DNA of 64,000 nucleotides from Geomonas anaerohicana. GTDB lineage: Bacteria > Desulfobacterota > Desulfuromonadia > Geobacterales > Geobacteraceae. The translations under genes were made by a program, and so were the position numbers. Positions 46,221 to 56,533 of the stretch are shown here, piece after piece; within the stretch, counting starts at the first letter, position 1, and every line of letters begins with the position of its first letter. The notes beneath the pieces are model-generated. The model ran no database searches and had not been told where the DNA came from. It saw nothing but the letters and a program-made list of their open reading frames with translations. Location: positions 1-64,000 of the forward strand of contig NZ_JAEMHL010000002.1 in assembly GCF_016458305.1 (NCBI RefSeq), read 5' to 3'.

Positions 46221-47795
46221 ATGAAGGTCGTGAGCGGACAGGTCATGCAGCTTATGGATCGGCGGGCCATCGGCGAGTTCGGCGTGCCGGGGCTGGAGCT
46301 CATGGAACGTGCCGGGCGCGGCTGCGCCGACGTCATCGAGGAGGCTTTCGGCGAGGGTGAGGCGCGGCGCGCCGTCATCGTGGCGGGAAAAGGAAATAAC
46401 GGCGGCGACGGCTTCGTGATTTCCCGGCTGCTCGCGGAGTGCGGCTGGGAAGCGCCGGTACTGCTTTTGGCCGCGTCGGAGGCTGTGGCCGGGGACGCGG
46501 CGGCCAACCTGGCTCGCCTGGATCGTGCGACGGTGCAGAGCATGCCGCAGGGGCTGGCCGGGGCAGAGGAGCTGCTTAAAGACGCGACCGTGATCGTGGA
46601 CGCCCTGCTTGGCACCGGCATGAACAGCGAGGTGACCGGGGTTTATGCTGAGGCGATCGAGATGATCAACGCGGCCGGGGTGCCCGTGGTTTCCGTCGAC
46701 ATCCCCTCCGGCGTCGACGCCGCCACCGGTAAGGTGCTGGGGCGCGCGGTGCGCGCCGACATCACGGTCACCTTCGCCCTGGCGAAGCTGGGCAACGTGC
46801 TTTACCCGGGCGCCGACCTGTGCGGACGCCTGGTGGTGGCCGACATCGGCATGCCGGACAAGGTCGTCGCCGAGGCGGAGGGCGCGCAGTATGTCGACCT
46901 TGCCTGCGCGGCCGACCTCTTCCGTCCCCGCAGCGTCACCGCGCACAAGGGGAGCGGCGGTCACTGCCTCATCGTCGCCGGCAGTACCGGCAAGACCGGC
47001 GCCGCGGCCATGGCGGCAAACAGCGCACAGCGCGCCGGGGCGGGGCTGGTGACCCTGGCCGTGCCGGCCGCCCTGAACCCGATGCTGGAACAAAAGACCA
47101 CCGAGGCCATGACCATTCCGGTCGGGCCGGAACAAACCGGCTACCTGAGGGCGGGATCCCTGGCCGAGGTCCTCGCCGCCGCAGCGATCCGCGACGTGGT
47201 CGCGCTGGGGCCAGGCATAGGCACCGCCCCCTCTACGATTTACCTGGTGCATTCGCTTCTGCCCGCGCTCGACAAGCCGCTGGTGCTGGACGCGGACGGA
47301 CTGAACGCCGTGGCGCTGCAGCCGGAACTCTTGTTGGCCAGGAAGGACCGCATCACCGTGCTCACCCCGCATCCGGGGGAGATGGCGCGCCTGGTGGGAT
47401 GCTCGGTGCCGGAGGTGGAGGCTGATCGCATCGGCTGCGCCCGCGCCTTTGCCGTCAAGTACGGTGTGCACCTGATCCTCAAGGGGGCGCGCAGCATCAT
47501 CGCGGCGCCGGACGGAAGCATCGCCATCAACGGCAGCGGCAATCCCGGCATGGCCACCGGCGGCATGGGCGACGTCCTGACCGGCGTGGTTGCCGCATTC
47601 CTGGGGCAGGGGTATCATCCTTTCGCCGCCTGCCAACTGGGCGCCTTCGTTCACGGCCACGCCGCCGACTTCCTGGTGGAGGCCATGGGCACCCAGGGGA
47701 TGAGCGCCACCGACGTGCAGGAGATGCTCCCCGTGGCGCTGGCGAACCTGGCCGCGTCCCGAACCACCGCAACGAACCATCAACAGGGAGAATGA
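46221..47795 (+). CDS. nnr: Bifunctional NAD(P)H-hydrate epimerase / ADP-dependent dehydratase
   Basis: 524 residues. N-terminal YjeF-like epimerase (GKGNNGGDGFVISRLL; VDALLGTG) and C-terminal carbohydrate-kinase-like dehydratase (HKGSGGHCLIVAGSTGKTGA; VLTPHPGEMARL; NPGMATGGMGDVLTGV). It repairs hydrated NAD(P)H. Between acpS and a CBS-domain gene; 3' ATGA overlaps the first possible start of the next gene. Confidence 0.94.
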   Translation: MKVVSGQVMQLMDRRAIGEFGVPGLELMERAGRGCADVIEEAFGEGEARRAVIVAGKGNNGGDGFVISRLLAECGWEAPVLLLAASEAVAGDAAANLARLDRATVQSMPQGLAGAEELLKDATVIVDALLGTGMNSEVTGVYAEAIEMINAAGVPVVSVDIPSGVDAATGKVLGRAVRADITVTFALAKLGNVLYPGADLCGRLVVADIGMPDKVVAEAEGAQYVDLACAADLFRPRSVTAHKGSGGHCLIVAGSTGKTGAAAMAANSAQRAGAGLVTLAVPAALNPMLEQKTTEAMTIPVGPEQTGYLRAGSLAEVLAAAAIRDVVALGPGIGTAPSTIYLVHSLLPALDKPLVLDADGLNAVALQPELLLARKDRITVLTPHPGEMARLVGCSVPEVEADRIGCARAFAVKYGVHLILKGARSIIAAPDGSIAINGSGNPGMATGGMGDVLTGVVAAFLGQGYHPFAACQLGAFVHGHAADFLVEAMGTQGMSATDVQEMLPVALANLAASRTTATNHQQGE

Positions 47796-47797
47796 CC

Positions 47798-48247
47798 ATG
47801 ATGAAAGCCAAAGAGATCATGACCACAGACGTCATCACCGTGCGCCGCGACACCACCGTCAGGGATCTCGCCAAGCTCTTCGCCGAGCGCCGCATCTCCA
47901 GCGTCCCCGTGGTGGACGACGAGGGGCTCCTGATCGGCATCGTCTCGGAAAGCGACCTGATCGAGCAGGACAAGCCGCTGCACATCCCGACTGTCATCTC
48001 CATCTTCGACTGGGTCATCTACCTGGAGAGTGACAAGCGCTTCGAGAAGGAATTGCAGAAGATGACCGGCCAGACCGTGGGGGATATCTACTCCGAGGAC
48101 GTCGCCAGCGTGGCGCCGGAGGCGCCGGTTTCCGACGTCGCCGAGATCATGACCGAGAAGAAGGTCCAGGCCGTCCCCGTCGTGGAAGGGCGCCGCGTGG
48201 TCGGCATCATCGGGCGCATCGACATGGTGCGCACCATGATCGCCTAG
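47798..48247 (+). CDS. Two-CBS-domain protein
   Basis: 149 residues with two CBS repeats: IMTTDVITVRRDTTVRDLAK (first) and DVASVAPEAPVSDVAEIM (second). CBS pairs bind adenine nucleotides and act as energy or ligand sensors. AGGGAG best fits ATG 47798; 47792 (overlapping the nnr stop) and 47801 are alternatives. Ligand unknown. Confidence 0.85.
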   Translation: MMKAKEIMTTDVITVRRDTTVRDLAKLFAERRISSVPVVDDEGLLIGIVSESDLIEQDKPLHIPTVISIFDWVIYLESDKRFEKELQKMTGQTVGDIYSEDVASVAPEAPVSDVAEIMTEKKVQAVPVVEGRRVVGIIGRIDMVRTMIA

Positions 48248-48255
48248 GCGGCCGG

Positions 48256-48717
48256 ATGTCCTGCGTGTTGAGCAAGAGCCAGGAAGAGACGGTAGCACTG
48301 GGAGCGAGGCTGGGGCGGCTGTTGCAGCCGGGGGATTTCGTCGCCCTGGTGGGAGACCTGGGTGCCGGCAAGACCCAGTTCGCGAAGGGGGTCGCGCTCG
48401 GGCTGGAGGTGGACCCGGAGACACCGGTGACCAGCCCCACCTACACCATCCTCAACATCTACGACGGGCGCATTCCGCTGTACCATTTCGACCTGTACCG
48501 GCTGGAGGGGGCGCACGACGTCGAGGCCTTGGGCTTCGACGAATACTTCTCCGGCGATGGCGCCTGCGTGGTGGAGTGGGCCGAGCGGCTCGAGGAGGAT
48601 CTCCCCGCTGATCTCCTCACCGTTACCCTGAATCACGCCGGGGCCGACGAGCGCTCCGTCTGTTTCGAGGCCTCCGGGCCGCGTGCGCGGGTCCTTGCCG
48701 AAACGGTTCTGGCATAG
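48256..48717 (+). CDS. tsaE: tRNA threonylcarbamoyladenosine biosynthesis ATPase TsaE
   Basis: 153 residues. P-loop GDLGAGKTQFAKG near residue 35, TSPTYTILNIYDG and YHFDLYRL; ends in a short beta region. Supports t6A tRNA modification together with TsaB/TsaD. Follows the CBS gene by 8 bp and ends the plus-strand run before the terminator at 48793. Confidence 0.92.
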   Translation: MSCVLSKSQEETVALGARLGRLLQPGDFVALVGDLGAGKTQFAKGVALGLEVDPETPVTSPTYTILNIYDGRIPLYHFDLYRLEGAHDVEALGFDEYFSGDGACVVEWAERLEEDLPADLLTVTLNHAGADERSVCFEASGPRARVLAETVLA

Positions 48718-48792
48718 TGACAGGAACAGCGCCGCTGTCGATTCAAACAGCGGCTTGCGTGGCGCTTCCGATCGGGATCACGGTATCAACCA

Positions 48793-48829
48793 AACGCCCC
48801 TTTCTCTCAACGAGGAGGGGCGTTTTTTT
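48793..48829 (+). terminator. Rho-independent terminator after tsaE
   Basis: AACGCCCCT / AGGGGCGTT stem (9 bp) with a 14-nt loop and then further T after the stem. Confidence 0.85.
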
Positions 48830-48901
48830 ATACTGTAAACAGGACGGCCCCGAAAAATGAAGAAATAGGCTATCTTGGCCGTGATTACTTAAAAAAATGT
48901 T

Positions 48902-48929
48902 TTGACCGTACACGCTAATGTGCTAATAA
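48902..48929 (+). promoter_or_regulatory. Predicted promoter of lysC
   Basis: TTGACC (48902-48907) and TAATAA (48924-48929) with 16 bp spacing, in an AT-rich gap 65 bp before the lysC start. No lysine riboswitch was recognised. Confidence 0.45.
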
Positions 48930-48993
48930 AGTGGTTCCTACCGCCGGGATTATGCTCCGGGTGGATCAATCAGTAGAGTACAAGGAGGACGGC

Positions 48994-50211
<1,218 letters not shown>

Positions 50212-50216
50212 AGAAC

Positions 50217-50411
50217 CCGTTCAACGTTCAACGTTCGACGTTACGAAACGCCCCGGCTTCGGCTCGGGCGTTTCCGTAACGGCGGATGCGGAACTGCGAA
50301 CGTCAAAAGGGGACAGGCACCTGCGGAGCCAGTCCCCAAGGCGAAAGGGACAGGCAGTACGGAGCCGGTCCCAAACTGACTTTTGAACGTTGAACGTTGA
50401 ACGTTGAACGT
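50217..50411. repeat. Repeat cluster between lysC and cimA
   Basis: GTTCAACGTTCAACGTTCG (50219-50237) and, at the other end, TTGAACGTTGAACGTTGAAC (50383 onward) form an outer inverted repeat. Inside are a hairpin (GAAACGCCC / GGGCGTTTC, 50243-50274) and two copies of the GGGGACAGGCACC palindromic family (50309-50337, 50347-50372). Confidence 0.9.
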
Positions 50412-50435
50412 CTTTTGATGAAGTTCGGGGGGGAT

Positions 50436-52022
50436 ATGAGCCTGGTGAAACTTTACGATACGACGCTTAGGGACGGAACGCAGGCGGAGGACATCTCTTT
50501 CCTGGTAGAGGACAAGATCCGCATCGCGCACAAGCTGGACGAATGCGGCATTCACTACATCGAGGGGGGATGGCCCGGTTCCAACCCTAAGGACGTCGCC
50601 TTCTTCAAGGACATCAAGAAGGAGAAGCTTTCCCAGGCGAAAATCGCGGCCTTCGGCTCGACCCGCCGCGCCAAGATCACCCCGGATAAGGACCAGAACC
50701 TGCGCACGCTGGTGGACTCCAAGGCCGACGCCGCCACCATCTTCGGCAAGACCTGGGACTTCCACGTGCACGAGGCGCTCAGGATCCCGCTCGAGGAGAA
50801 CCTGGAGCTGATCTTCGACTCGCTGGAGTTCCTCAAGAAGAACATGCCCGAGGTCTTCTACGACGCCGAGCACTTCTTCGACGGCTACAAGTCCAACCCC
50901 GAGTACGCCATCAAGACGCTGCAGGCGGCCCAGCAGGCGGGCGCGGACTGCATCATCCTCTGCGACACCAACGGCGGCTCCATGCCCTACGAAATCGCCG
51001 CGATCGTGGACGAGGTGAAAAAGCACATCAAAACACCGCTCGGCATCCACGCCCACAACGACGGCGAGTGCGCGGTGGCCAACTCCATCATCTCCGTGCA
51101 ACAGGGGATCGTGCACGTGCAGGGGACCATCAACGGCTTCGGCGAGCGCTGCGGCAACGCGAACCTCTGCTCCATCATCCCGGCGCTCAAGGTGAAGATG
51201 AAGCGTGACTGCATCTCCGACGCCCAGATGAAGACGCTGCGGGACCTGTCCCGCTACGTCTACGAACTGGCCAACCTGGCGCCCAACAAGCACCAGCCCT
51301 ACGTCGGCAACTCCGCCTTCGCCCACAAGGGAGGCGTGCACGTCTCGGCGATCCAGCGCCACCCGGAAACCTACGAGCACATGCGGCCGGAACTGGTGGG
51401 CAACACCACCCGCGTCCTGGTCTCCGACCTCTCCGGGCGGGCCAACATCCTCGCCAAGGCGACCGAGTTCAACATCAACCTGGACAGCAAGGACCCGGTC
51501 ACCCTCGAGATCCTGGAAGACATCAAGTCCATGGAGAACCGCGGCTACCAGTTCGAGGGAGCGGAGGCTTCCTTCGAATTGCTGATGAAGCGGGCCCTCG
51601 GCACGCACCGCAAGTTCTTCTCCGTGATCGGCTTCCGCGTCATCGACGAGAAGCGCACCGAGGACGACCAGCCCATCTCCGAGGCGACCATCAAGGTCAA
51701 GGTCGGCGGCAAGGTCGAGCACACCGCCTCCGAGGGACACGGCCCGGTCAACGCCCTGGACAACGCCCTCAGGAAGGCGCTGGAGAAGTTCTATCCCAAG
51801 CTCAAGGACGTGAAACTGCACGACTACAAGGTGCGCGTGCTTCCGGCAGGGCAGGGGACCGCTTCCTCCATCCGCGTCCTCATCGAAAGCGGCGACAAGG
51901 AAGGGCGCTGGGGCACCGTCGGCGTCTCCAGCAACGTCATCGAGGCCTCCTACCAGGCTCTCGTGGACGCCATCGAGTTCAAGCTGCATAAAGACGAGGA
52001 GACGGCGGCACCGAAGAAATGA
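50436..52022 (+). CDS. cimA: Citramalate synthase
   Basis: 528 residues. The HMGL-like TIM barrel begins [20 protein letters not shown] and has [15 protein letters not shown] and the metal-binding [11 protein letters not shown]; the C-terminal LeuA-type allosteric domain starts about residue 400. It makes (R)-citramalate from pyruvate and acetyl-CoA for isoleucine synthesis, known from Geobacter. Start at 50436, after GGGGGGG; an upstream ATG lies in repeats. Confidence 0.93.
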   Translation: MSLVKLYDTTLRDGTQAEDISFLVEDKIRIAHKLDECGIHYIEGGWPGSNPKDVAFFKDIKKEKLSQAKIAAFGSTRRAKITPDKDQNLRTLVDSKADAATIFGKTWDFHVHEALRIPLEENLELIFDSLEFLKKNMPEVFYDAEHFFDGYKSNPEYAIKTLQAAQQAGADCIILCDTNGGSMPYEIAAIVDEVKKHIKTPLGIHAHNDGECAVANSIISVQQGIVHVQGTINGFGERCGNANLCSIIPALKVKMKRDCISDAQMKTLRDLSRYVYELANLAPNKHQPYVGNSAFAHKGGVHVSAIQRHPETYEHMRPELVGNTTRVLVSDLSGRANILAKATEFNINLDSKDPVTLEILEDIKSMENRGYQFEGAEASFELLMKRALGTHRKFFSVIGFRVIDEKRTEDDQPISEATIKVKVGGKVEHTASEGHGPVNALDNALRKALEKFYPKLKDVKLHDYKVRVLPAGQGTASSIRVLIESGDKEGRWGTVGVSSNVIEASYQALVDAIEFKLHKDEETAAPKK

Positions 52023-52576
52023 TGCCCAGGAGCCAGCGACTCACCCTTTGGTGTCTCGCCCTGCTCCTCTCCCTCTCGCTGTACTTTAAAGGCCGCGTTC
52101 CCACCCCTACGGGTGAGGGCGCGGCCTTTTCCCGTTATACGGGGCAGGGGATCACGGTGCGCATCGCCGGAAAGGTCGCCCGACCGGGTGTTTACCGCCT
52201 GCCGGTTGGCGCTACCGCAGGCACCGCCATTAAAATGACGGTGCATGACGCGGCGGCGCCGGCAAGCGTCAGGGGCCCCGTCACTCGGGTTCTCGCCAGC
52301 GGCGATGTGGTGACCGTGGCTCAAGGTGGTAGCGGTAAGTCTTCGATATATTTGTCTAAAATGGGTGCCAAGGAGAGGATGGTCCTCAATATACCGCTGC
52401 ACCCCGACCTGCTCCAGGAGGAGGAATGGGACCTGCTCCCCGGCATCGGACCGGCACTTTCCCGACGTATCATGGCCGACCGTCAGGAAAATGGCGCTTT
52501 TGGTTCCGTGGAGGGGCTGCTGCGGGTGCCGGGGATCGGTGAAGGGACGTTGGCGGCGATTCGTAAGTATTTCTAA
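52019..52576 (+). CDS. ComEA-like helix-hairpin-helix protein
   Basis: 185 residues. N-terminal membrane or signal helix ([16 protein letters not shown]), a SLBB-like part ([20 protein letters not shown]) and two helix-hairpin-helix motifs ([32 protein letters not shown]). It looks like a DNA-binding envelope protein of the ComEA group. ATG overlaps the cimA stop; a second ATG at 52022 is possible. No comEC is adjacent. Confidence 0.8.
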   Translation: MMPRSQRLTLWCLALLLSLSLYFKGRVPTPTGEGAAFSRYTGQGITVRIAGKVARPGVYRLPVGATAGTAIKMTVHDAAAPASVRGPVTRVLASGDVVTVAQGGSGKSSIYLSKMGAKERMVLNIPLHPDLLQEEEWDLLPGIGPALSRRIMADRQENGAFGSVEGLLRVPGIGEGTLAAIRKYF

Positions 52577-52729
52577 TGGTCGCTAAGGAGGCCTTTTTGC
52601 GATGGTTCCTTCCAAAAGGAGTACTGCTTAGATTACAGTTTGTTTAGATTTCCGATCTTGGCATGTCGCGTGAATTATACGATCCCACATGAAGTTCTTT
52701 AATCAACTTTTTGTTGGGAGGTACGGCTT

Positions 52730-52885
52730 ATGAAATGCCCTAAATGCAAAGGTCGGATGTTTGCGGAAAAATATTACGACTTCGTGAGATCTTTCGATGC
52801 CTGGAAATGCACCTGCTGTGGAGAGGTGCTCGATCCTACCATCCTTGCCAACAGAGCCAGGAACTTCAACAGCCTCCTGGGCTGA
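52730..52885 (+). CDS. Small zinc-ribbon protein
   Basis: 51 residues beginning MKCPKCKGRMF and with CTCCGEVLDP: two CXXC pairs as in zinc ribbons. GGGAGG lies 7 bp before the ATG. A hairpin terminator follows at 52909-52938. Function unknown; typical of small uncharacterised Geobacter proteins. Confidence 0.75.
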   Translation: MKCPKCKGRMFAEKYYDFVRSFDAWKCTCCGEVLDPTILANRARNFNSLLG

Positions 52886-52908
52886 TCCCACATCATAAAG
52901 ACACCAAG

Positions 52909-52938
52909 GGGGGACGTCTCCGACGCCCCCTCTTTTTG
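52909..52938 (+). terminator. Terminator after the zinc-ribbon gene
   Basis: GGGGG-bulge-CGTC, loop TCC, GACG-CCCCC then TCTTTTT. A bulged stem, but position and T-tract fit. Confidence 0.7.
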
Positions 52939-52982
52939 TTACCCCTTCTTTACAGTTTTTGCCATCGCACCGCGCCGCCGTA

Positions 52983-53090
52983 TCGATGCGCCGGATGCGC
53001 CGGATGCGCCGGATGCGTGGATGCGTGGATGCGTGGATGCGTGGATGCGTGGATGCGTGGATGCGTGGATGCGTGGATGCGTGGATGCGC
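52983..53090. repeat. Microsatellite of 8-bp and 9-bp units
   Basis: Three 9-bp units (GATGCGCCG) run directly into about ten 8-bp units (GGATGCGT, 53011-53090). It lies between the zinc-ribbon terminator and the promoter of the Rrf2 gene. No ORF is supported in it. Confidence 0.95.
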
Positions 53091-53181
53091 CGTCCGTAGC
53101 CTGAGCGCACCCGCTTCGCGCACCTTGCCCGAACTGGACCTGCTACCGCCGAGAGAAAGTTTTCCCTCCCATGATTTTGTC

Positions 53182-53210
53182 TTGACAGGATCAGGGGGGT
53201 CGGTTATAAA
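53182..53210 (+). promoter_or_regulatory. Consensus promoter of the Rrf2 gene
   Basis: TTGACA (53182-53187), 17-bp spacer, TATAAA (53205-53210): nearly perfect housekeeping promoter. Confidence 0.85.
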
Positions 53211-53212
53211 AG

Positions 53213-53227
53213 GGATCAAATTGGTCC
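53213..53227 (+). promoter_or_regulatory. Palindromic operator candidate at the Rrf2 gene
   Basis: GGATCAAATTGGTCC is an imperfect palindrome (GGAYC arms, AAATT centre) lying at the expected transcription start. Probable autoregulatory site for the Rrf2 protein. Confidence 0.55.
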
Positions 53228-53240
53228 TAAAGGTGTTTTT

Positions 53241-53651
53241 ATGATGGAACTGACCCGCAAGGGCGAATACGCAATCCGTGGCATCATCTACCTGGCGCAG
53301 CAGCCGCCGGGGCGGGTCTCCCTGATCAGCGAGATTGCCGCTGCCGCCGAGGTGCCGCAGACCTTCCTTGCCAAAATCTTCCAGAGCTTCGCCAAACTCG
53401 GCCTGGTCACCTCCTCGCGCGGTACCGGCGGTGGCTTCGTGCTGGCGCGTCCGGCGTCCGCCATCACCCTGCGTGAAGTGGTCGAGGCCGTCGAGGGGCC
53501 CATTCTCCCCAACCGCTGCCTGCTGGGCAGCGCCTGCGACAGGGGAGGCCCTTGCCGCGTTCATGCCGTTTGGAAACAGGTGCAGACCGAAGTGGTCCAT
53601 ATTCTGGACGGTGTCACTATCGATACCCTGGCGCGGAACCCCGAGTCCTGA
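53241..53651 (+). CDS. Rrf2-family transcriptional regulator with Fe-S-type Cys motif
   Basis: 136 residues. Winged-helix N-terminus (MELTRKGEYAIRGIIYLAQQ) with recognition region VPQTFLAKIFQSFAKLGLV and a wing SSRGTGGGF. The Cys motif is C-LLGSA-C-DRGGP-C (three Cys), as in IscR/NsrR-type regulators that hold Fe-S clusters. Encoded 136 bp before cydAB, so it probably senses O2, NO or Fe-S status and controls the bd oxidase. Start at 53241 or 53244. Confidence 0.85.
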   Translation: MMELTRKGEYAIRGIIYLAQQPPGRVSLISEIAAAAEVPQTFLAKIFQSFAKLGLVTSSRGTGGGFVLARPASAITLREVVEAVEGPILPNRCLLGSACDRGGPCRVHAVWKQVQTEVVHILDGVTIDTLARNPES

Positions 53652-53787
53652 GCCGTAGCGTGTAAAAAATTTTTGTCTACAATTAAGATAAAGAAGGTCC
53701 TGTTGGTCTTTTGTGACCGCTAATATCAAGTAAGGCTGGGAAACGGCCCAAGGGCCAAACTGTTCATTTTTATCTAAGGAGCGAATC

Positions 53788-55131
53788 ATGGATGTACTAA
53801 CCCTGAGCAGGCTGCAGTTTGCCATCACCAGCATGTTCCACTTCATTTTCGTCCCCCTCACCCTGGGATTGTCGGTCCTGGTAGCGATGATGGAGACCCG
53901 CTACGTGCTGACCGGCAACGAGATGTACAAGAGGATGACGAAGTTCTGGGGCAAGCTGTTCCTGATCAACTTCGCCCTCGGCGTGGTGACCGGGATTACC
54001 ATGGAGTTCCAGTTCGGCATGAACTGGGCCGAGTACTCGCGCTACGTCGGCGACATCTTCGGGGCGCCGCTGGCCATCGAGGCCACCGTGGCCTTCTTCA
54101 TGGAAAGCGTGTTCATCGGGGTCTGGGCCTTTGGCTGGGAGAAGGTGGGCAAAAGGTTCCACGCGGTCTCCATCTGGCTGGTGGCGCTGGCGACCAACCT
54201 CTCCGGGCTCTGGATCCTCCTGGCCAACGGCTGGATGCAGCACCCGGTGGGCTACGTGCTCAGAAACGGCCGCGCCGAGATGGTGGACTTCATGGCGCTC
54301 ATCACCAACCCCTTCGGCCTGCTGAAATTCGGGCACCAGATCGTGTCCGGTTACACCGTGGCCGGCTTCTTCGTAATGGGGATCTCCGCCTACCACCTGC
54401 TCAAGGCGCGCAACCGCGAGTTCTTCAAGGCCTCCTTCGGTATGGCCGCCGTCTTCGCCCTGGCCGCCTCCATAATGGTCGGCGTCATCGGCGACTTCCA
54501 CGCGGCCGACGTCGCCAAGACCCAGCCCGCCAAGTTCGCCGCCATGGAGGCGGTCTGGAATTCCTGTAACAACGCTCCCATGCACCTGATCGCCTTCCCG
54601 GACGAGAAGAACGAGTGCAACCTGGTCACCGCGCTCCCGGTGCCGGGCCTGCTGAGCTTCCTCGCCTTCCACGACACCAACGCCCAGATCCGCGGCATCA
54701 CCTCCTTCCCCAAGGACGAGCGTCCGCCGGTACTCCCGGTATTCCTGAGCTTCCGCCTGATGGTCGGTCTGGGCACCCTGTTCATCCTGCTGTCGGCTGC
54801 GGGGCTGTTCCTGTCCAAGAACGGCCTGCTGGAGAAGTACCCCCTGTTCCTGAAGCTTTTGGTGCTCTGCATCCCGCTCCCCTACATCGCCAACCAGCTT
54901 GGCTGGATCGTTTCCGAGGTGGGGCGTCAGCCCTGGATCGTCTACGGCATCATGAAGACTTCGGACGCGGTTTCCAAGTCCCTGGAGATGTCGCAGGTGA
55001 TCGGCTCGCTTTTGGGCTTCACGCTGCTCTACGGCCTTTTGGGCTTCGTGGATATCTACCTGTTGGCCAAATTCGCCCGCAAAGGGCCTGAAGAAACTCA
55101 CGTCGGCGCTAGCAACGCCTTCAGAAACTAG
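53788..55131 (+). CDS. cydA: Cytochrome bd oxidase subunit I
   Basis: 447 residues, a short form of CydA. Begins TLSRLQFAITSMFHFIFVPL (heme ligand His), has the GRQPW quinol motif near 385 and NWAEYSRYVGDIFGAPLA; nine membrane helices expected. The Q-loop is short, as in many non-enterobacterial bd oxidases. It oxidises quinol and reduces O2. Followed by cydB after 9 bp. Confidence 0.95.
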   Translation: MDVLTLSRLQFAITSMFHFIFVPLTLGLSVLVAMMETRYVLTGNEMYKRMTKFWGKLFLINFALGVVTGITMEFQFGMNWAEYSRYVGDIFGAPLAIEATVAFFMESVFIGVWAFGWEKVGKRFHAVSIWLVALATNLSGLWILLANGWMQHPVGYVLRNGRAEMVDFMALITNPFGLLKFGHQIVSGYTVAGFFVMGISAYHLLKARNREFFKASFGMAAVFALAASIMVGVIGDFHAADVAKTQPAKFAAMEAVWNSCNNAPMHLIAFPDEKNECNLVTALPVPGLLSFLAFHDTNAQIRGITSFPKDERPPVLPVFLSFRLMVGLGTLFILLSAAGLFLSKNGLLEKYPLFLKLLVLCIPLPYIANQLGWIVSEVGRQPWIVYGIMKTSDAVSKSLEMSQVIGSLLGFTLLYGLLGFVDIYLLAKFARKGPEETHVGASNAFRN

Positions 55132-55140
55132 GGGGGGACA

Positions 55141-56169
55141 ATGGATCTGCATATCGTATGGTTTGTACTTTGGGGCGTTCTGTGGGCGGTCTATTTCATG
55201 CTGGACGGCTTCGTGCTGGGGGCGGGGATGCTGCACCGCGTGCTGGGCAGGACCGACCTGGAGCGGCGCGTCGTCATCAACAGTTTCGGGCCGGTATGGG
55301 ACGGCAACGAGGTCTGGCTGATCACCGCCGGCGGCGCCACCTTCGCCGCCTTCCCGACCACCTACGCGCTCATGTTCAGCTACCTGTACACGCCGCTTCT
55401 GCTGCTGCTCTTCGCACTCATCGTGCGCGGTGTCTCCTTCGAGTTCCGCAGCAAGGAAGAGGGCGCCACCTGGCGCGGCTGCTGGGACTGGGCCATCGTC
55501 CTGTCGAGCTTCGTGCCGGCGCTCCTCTTCGGGGTCGCCTTCGGCAACATCTTCGCGGGCCTGCCCATGGACAAGGCCGGTTACCACGGCTCCCTCATCG
55601 CCCTTTTGAACCCCTACGGCATCGTGAGCGGCCTGCTCTTCGTGATGCTGTTCCTGGAGCACGGCGCCCTCTACGTCGCGGTGAAGAGCACCGGCGGCCT
55701 GAGCCGGCGCGCCGAGTCCCTGGCCCGCACCCTCTGGGTCCCGCTCCTCGTGGTGGCGGTCGCCTTCCTGGGCTACACCAACTTCGCGACCAAGCTCTAT
55801 GACAATTATTTGAAGGCCCCGGTCCTCCTGGTGGCGCCGCTTGTTGCCGTGGCGGCCCTGGTCGGTGTGCGCCTGCTGCTGGGCGCCGGCAACACCCTGG
55901 CCGCCTTCGCCGCCTCCTGCGTCACCATCCTGGGCGTGGTCGGGACCGGGGTGATCGGGCTGTTCCCCAACCTGATCCCGTCCAGCATGGACGCCCTGTC
56001 CAGCCTCACCATCTACAACAGCTCCTCCTCGGAGTACACGCTGCAGATCATGACCGGGGTGGCCTTCACCTTCGTGCCGGTGGTGATCCTGTACAAGATC
56101 TGGGTGTACCGGCTCTTCCGGGGAACGGTTACCGCCGAGGCGGTGGCCGCCGACCACGAGGCCTACTAG
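55141..56169 (+). CDS. cydB: Cytochrome bd oxidase subunit II
   Basis: 342 residues with about nine membrane helices. DLHIVWFVLWGVLWAVYFML and LDGFVLGAGML are the CydB start; FGPVWDGNEVWLI is diagnostic. Partner of CydA. GGGGGG precedes the ATG. Followed by a strong terminator; no cydX-like small gene is visible between the stop and the terminator. Confidence 0.95.
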   Translation: MDLHIVWFVLWGVLWAVYFMLDGFVLGAGMLHRVLGRTDLERRVVINSFGPVWDGNEVWLITAGGATFAAFPTTYALMFSYLYTPLLLLLFALIVRGVSFEFRSKEEGATWRGCWDWAIVLSSFVPALLFGVAFGNIFAGLPMDKAGYHGSLIALLNPYGIVSGLLFVMLFLEHGALYVAVKSTGGLSRRAESLARTLWVPLLVVAVAFLGYTNFATKLYDNYLKAPVLLVAPLVAVAALVGVRLLLGAGNTLAAFAASCVTILGVVGTGVIGLFPNLIPSSMDALSSLTIYNSSSSEYTLQIMTGVAFTFVPVVILYKIWVYRLFRGTVTAEAVAADHEAY

Positions 56170-56185
56170 CCTGCTTTTGCCTGCC

Positions 56186-56214
56186 GCCGCCCCCCATCCG
56201 GGGGGCGGCTTTTT
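56186..56214 (+). terminator. Terminator after cydB
   Basis: GCCGCCCCCC / GGGGGGCGGC stem (10 bp), 4-nt loop (ATCC), then TTTTT. Confidence 0.92.
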
Positions 56215-56327
56215 CGTGCTCCGGCGCCCGGTTCCGGGGCGATCAAACCACGGCACGTGTTGCGGCGAAGTGCCGCCGTGGACGGCCCTTCGGGGCCGTA
56301 AGCGTTTAAAGCGAAACCAATTCTATA

Positions 56328-56357
56328 TTGACAAGTTCCCTTCCTCTTTGCTACTTT
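56328..56357 (+). promoter_or_regulatory. Predicted promoter of tig-clpP-clpX
   Basis: TTGACA (56328-56333) and TACTTT (56352-56357) 18 bp apart; the rest of the 364-bp cydB-tig gap holds the cydB terminator and a small GGCCCTTCGGGGCC hairpin, no gene. Confidence 0.55.
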
Positions 56358-56533
56358 ACCCTCTTGTCGCGCGCCCTAAGCGAACAGCGCCGGTGCCAAA
56401 GCCCTTCCCGGGAGGCAGCTTTTCTAGCGGATGCCCCGACAGACCCGTCACCACAACCCCCGCCCAGACAATCATGCACGAGGCCTTACGGCAGAGAGCC
56501 TGCCATATAAAGTGAACAAAGAGAGGATTTTCC

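Noticed and set aside
48718-48993. Lysine riboswitch upstream of lysC
   Set aside because: The gap holds a terminator and a promoter; no lysine-aptamer-like set of conserved helices was recognised.
52983-53090. Minus-strand Arg/His-rich peptide across the microsatellite
   Set aside because: Open only because the 8-bp repeat lacks stops; no ribosome-binding site or conservation expected.
53797-56256. Long minus-strand frame (819 codons) opposite cydAB
   Set aside because: Same reason: composition-driven open frame opposite certain genes.
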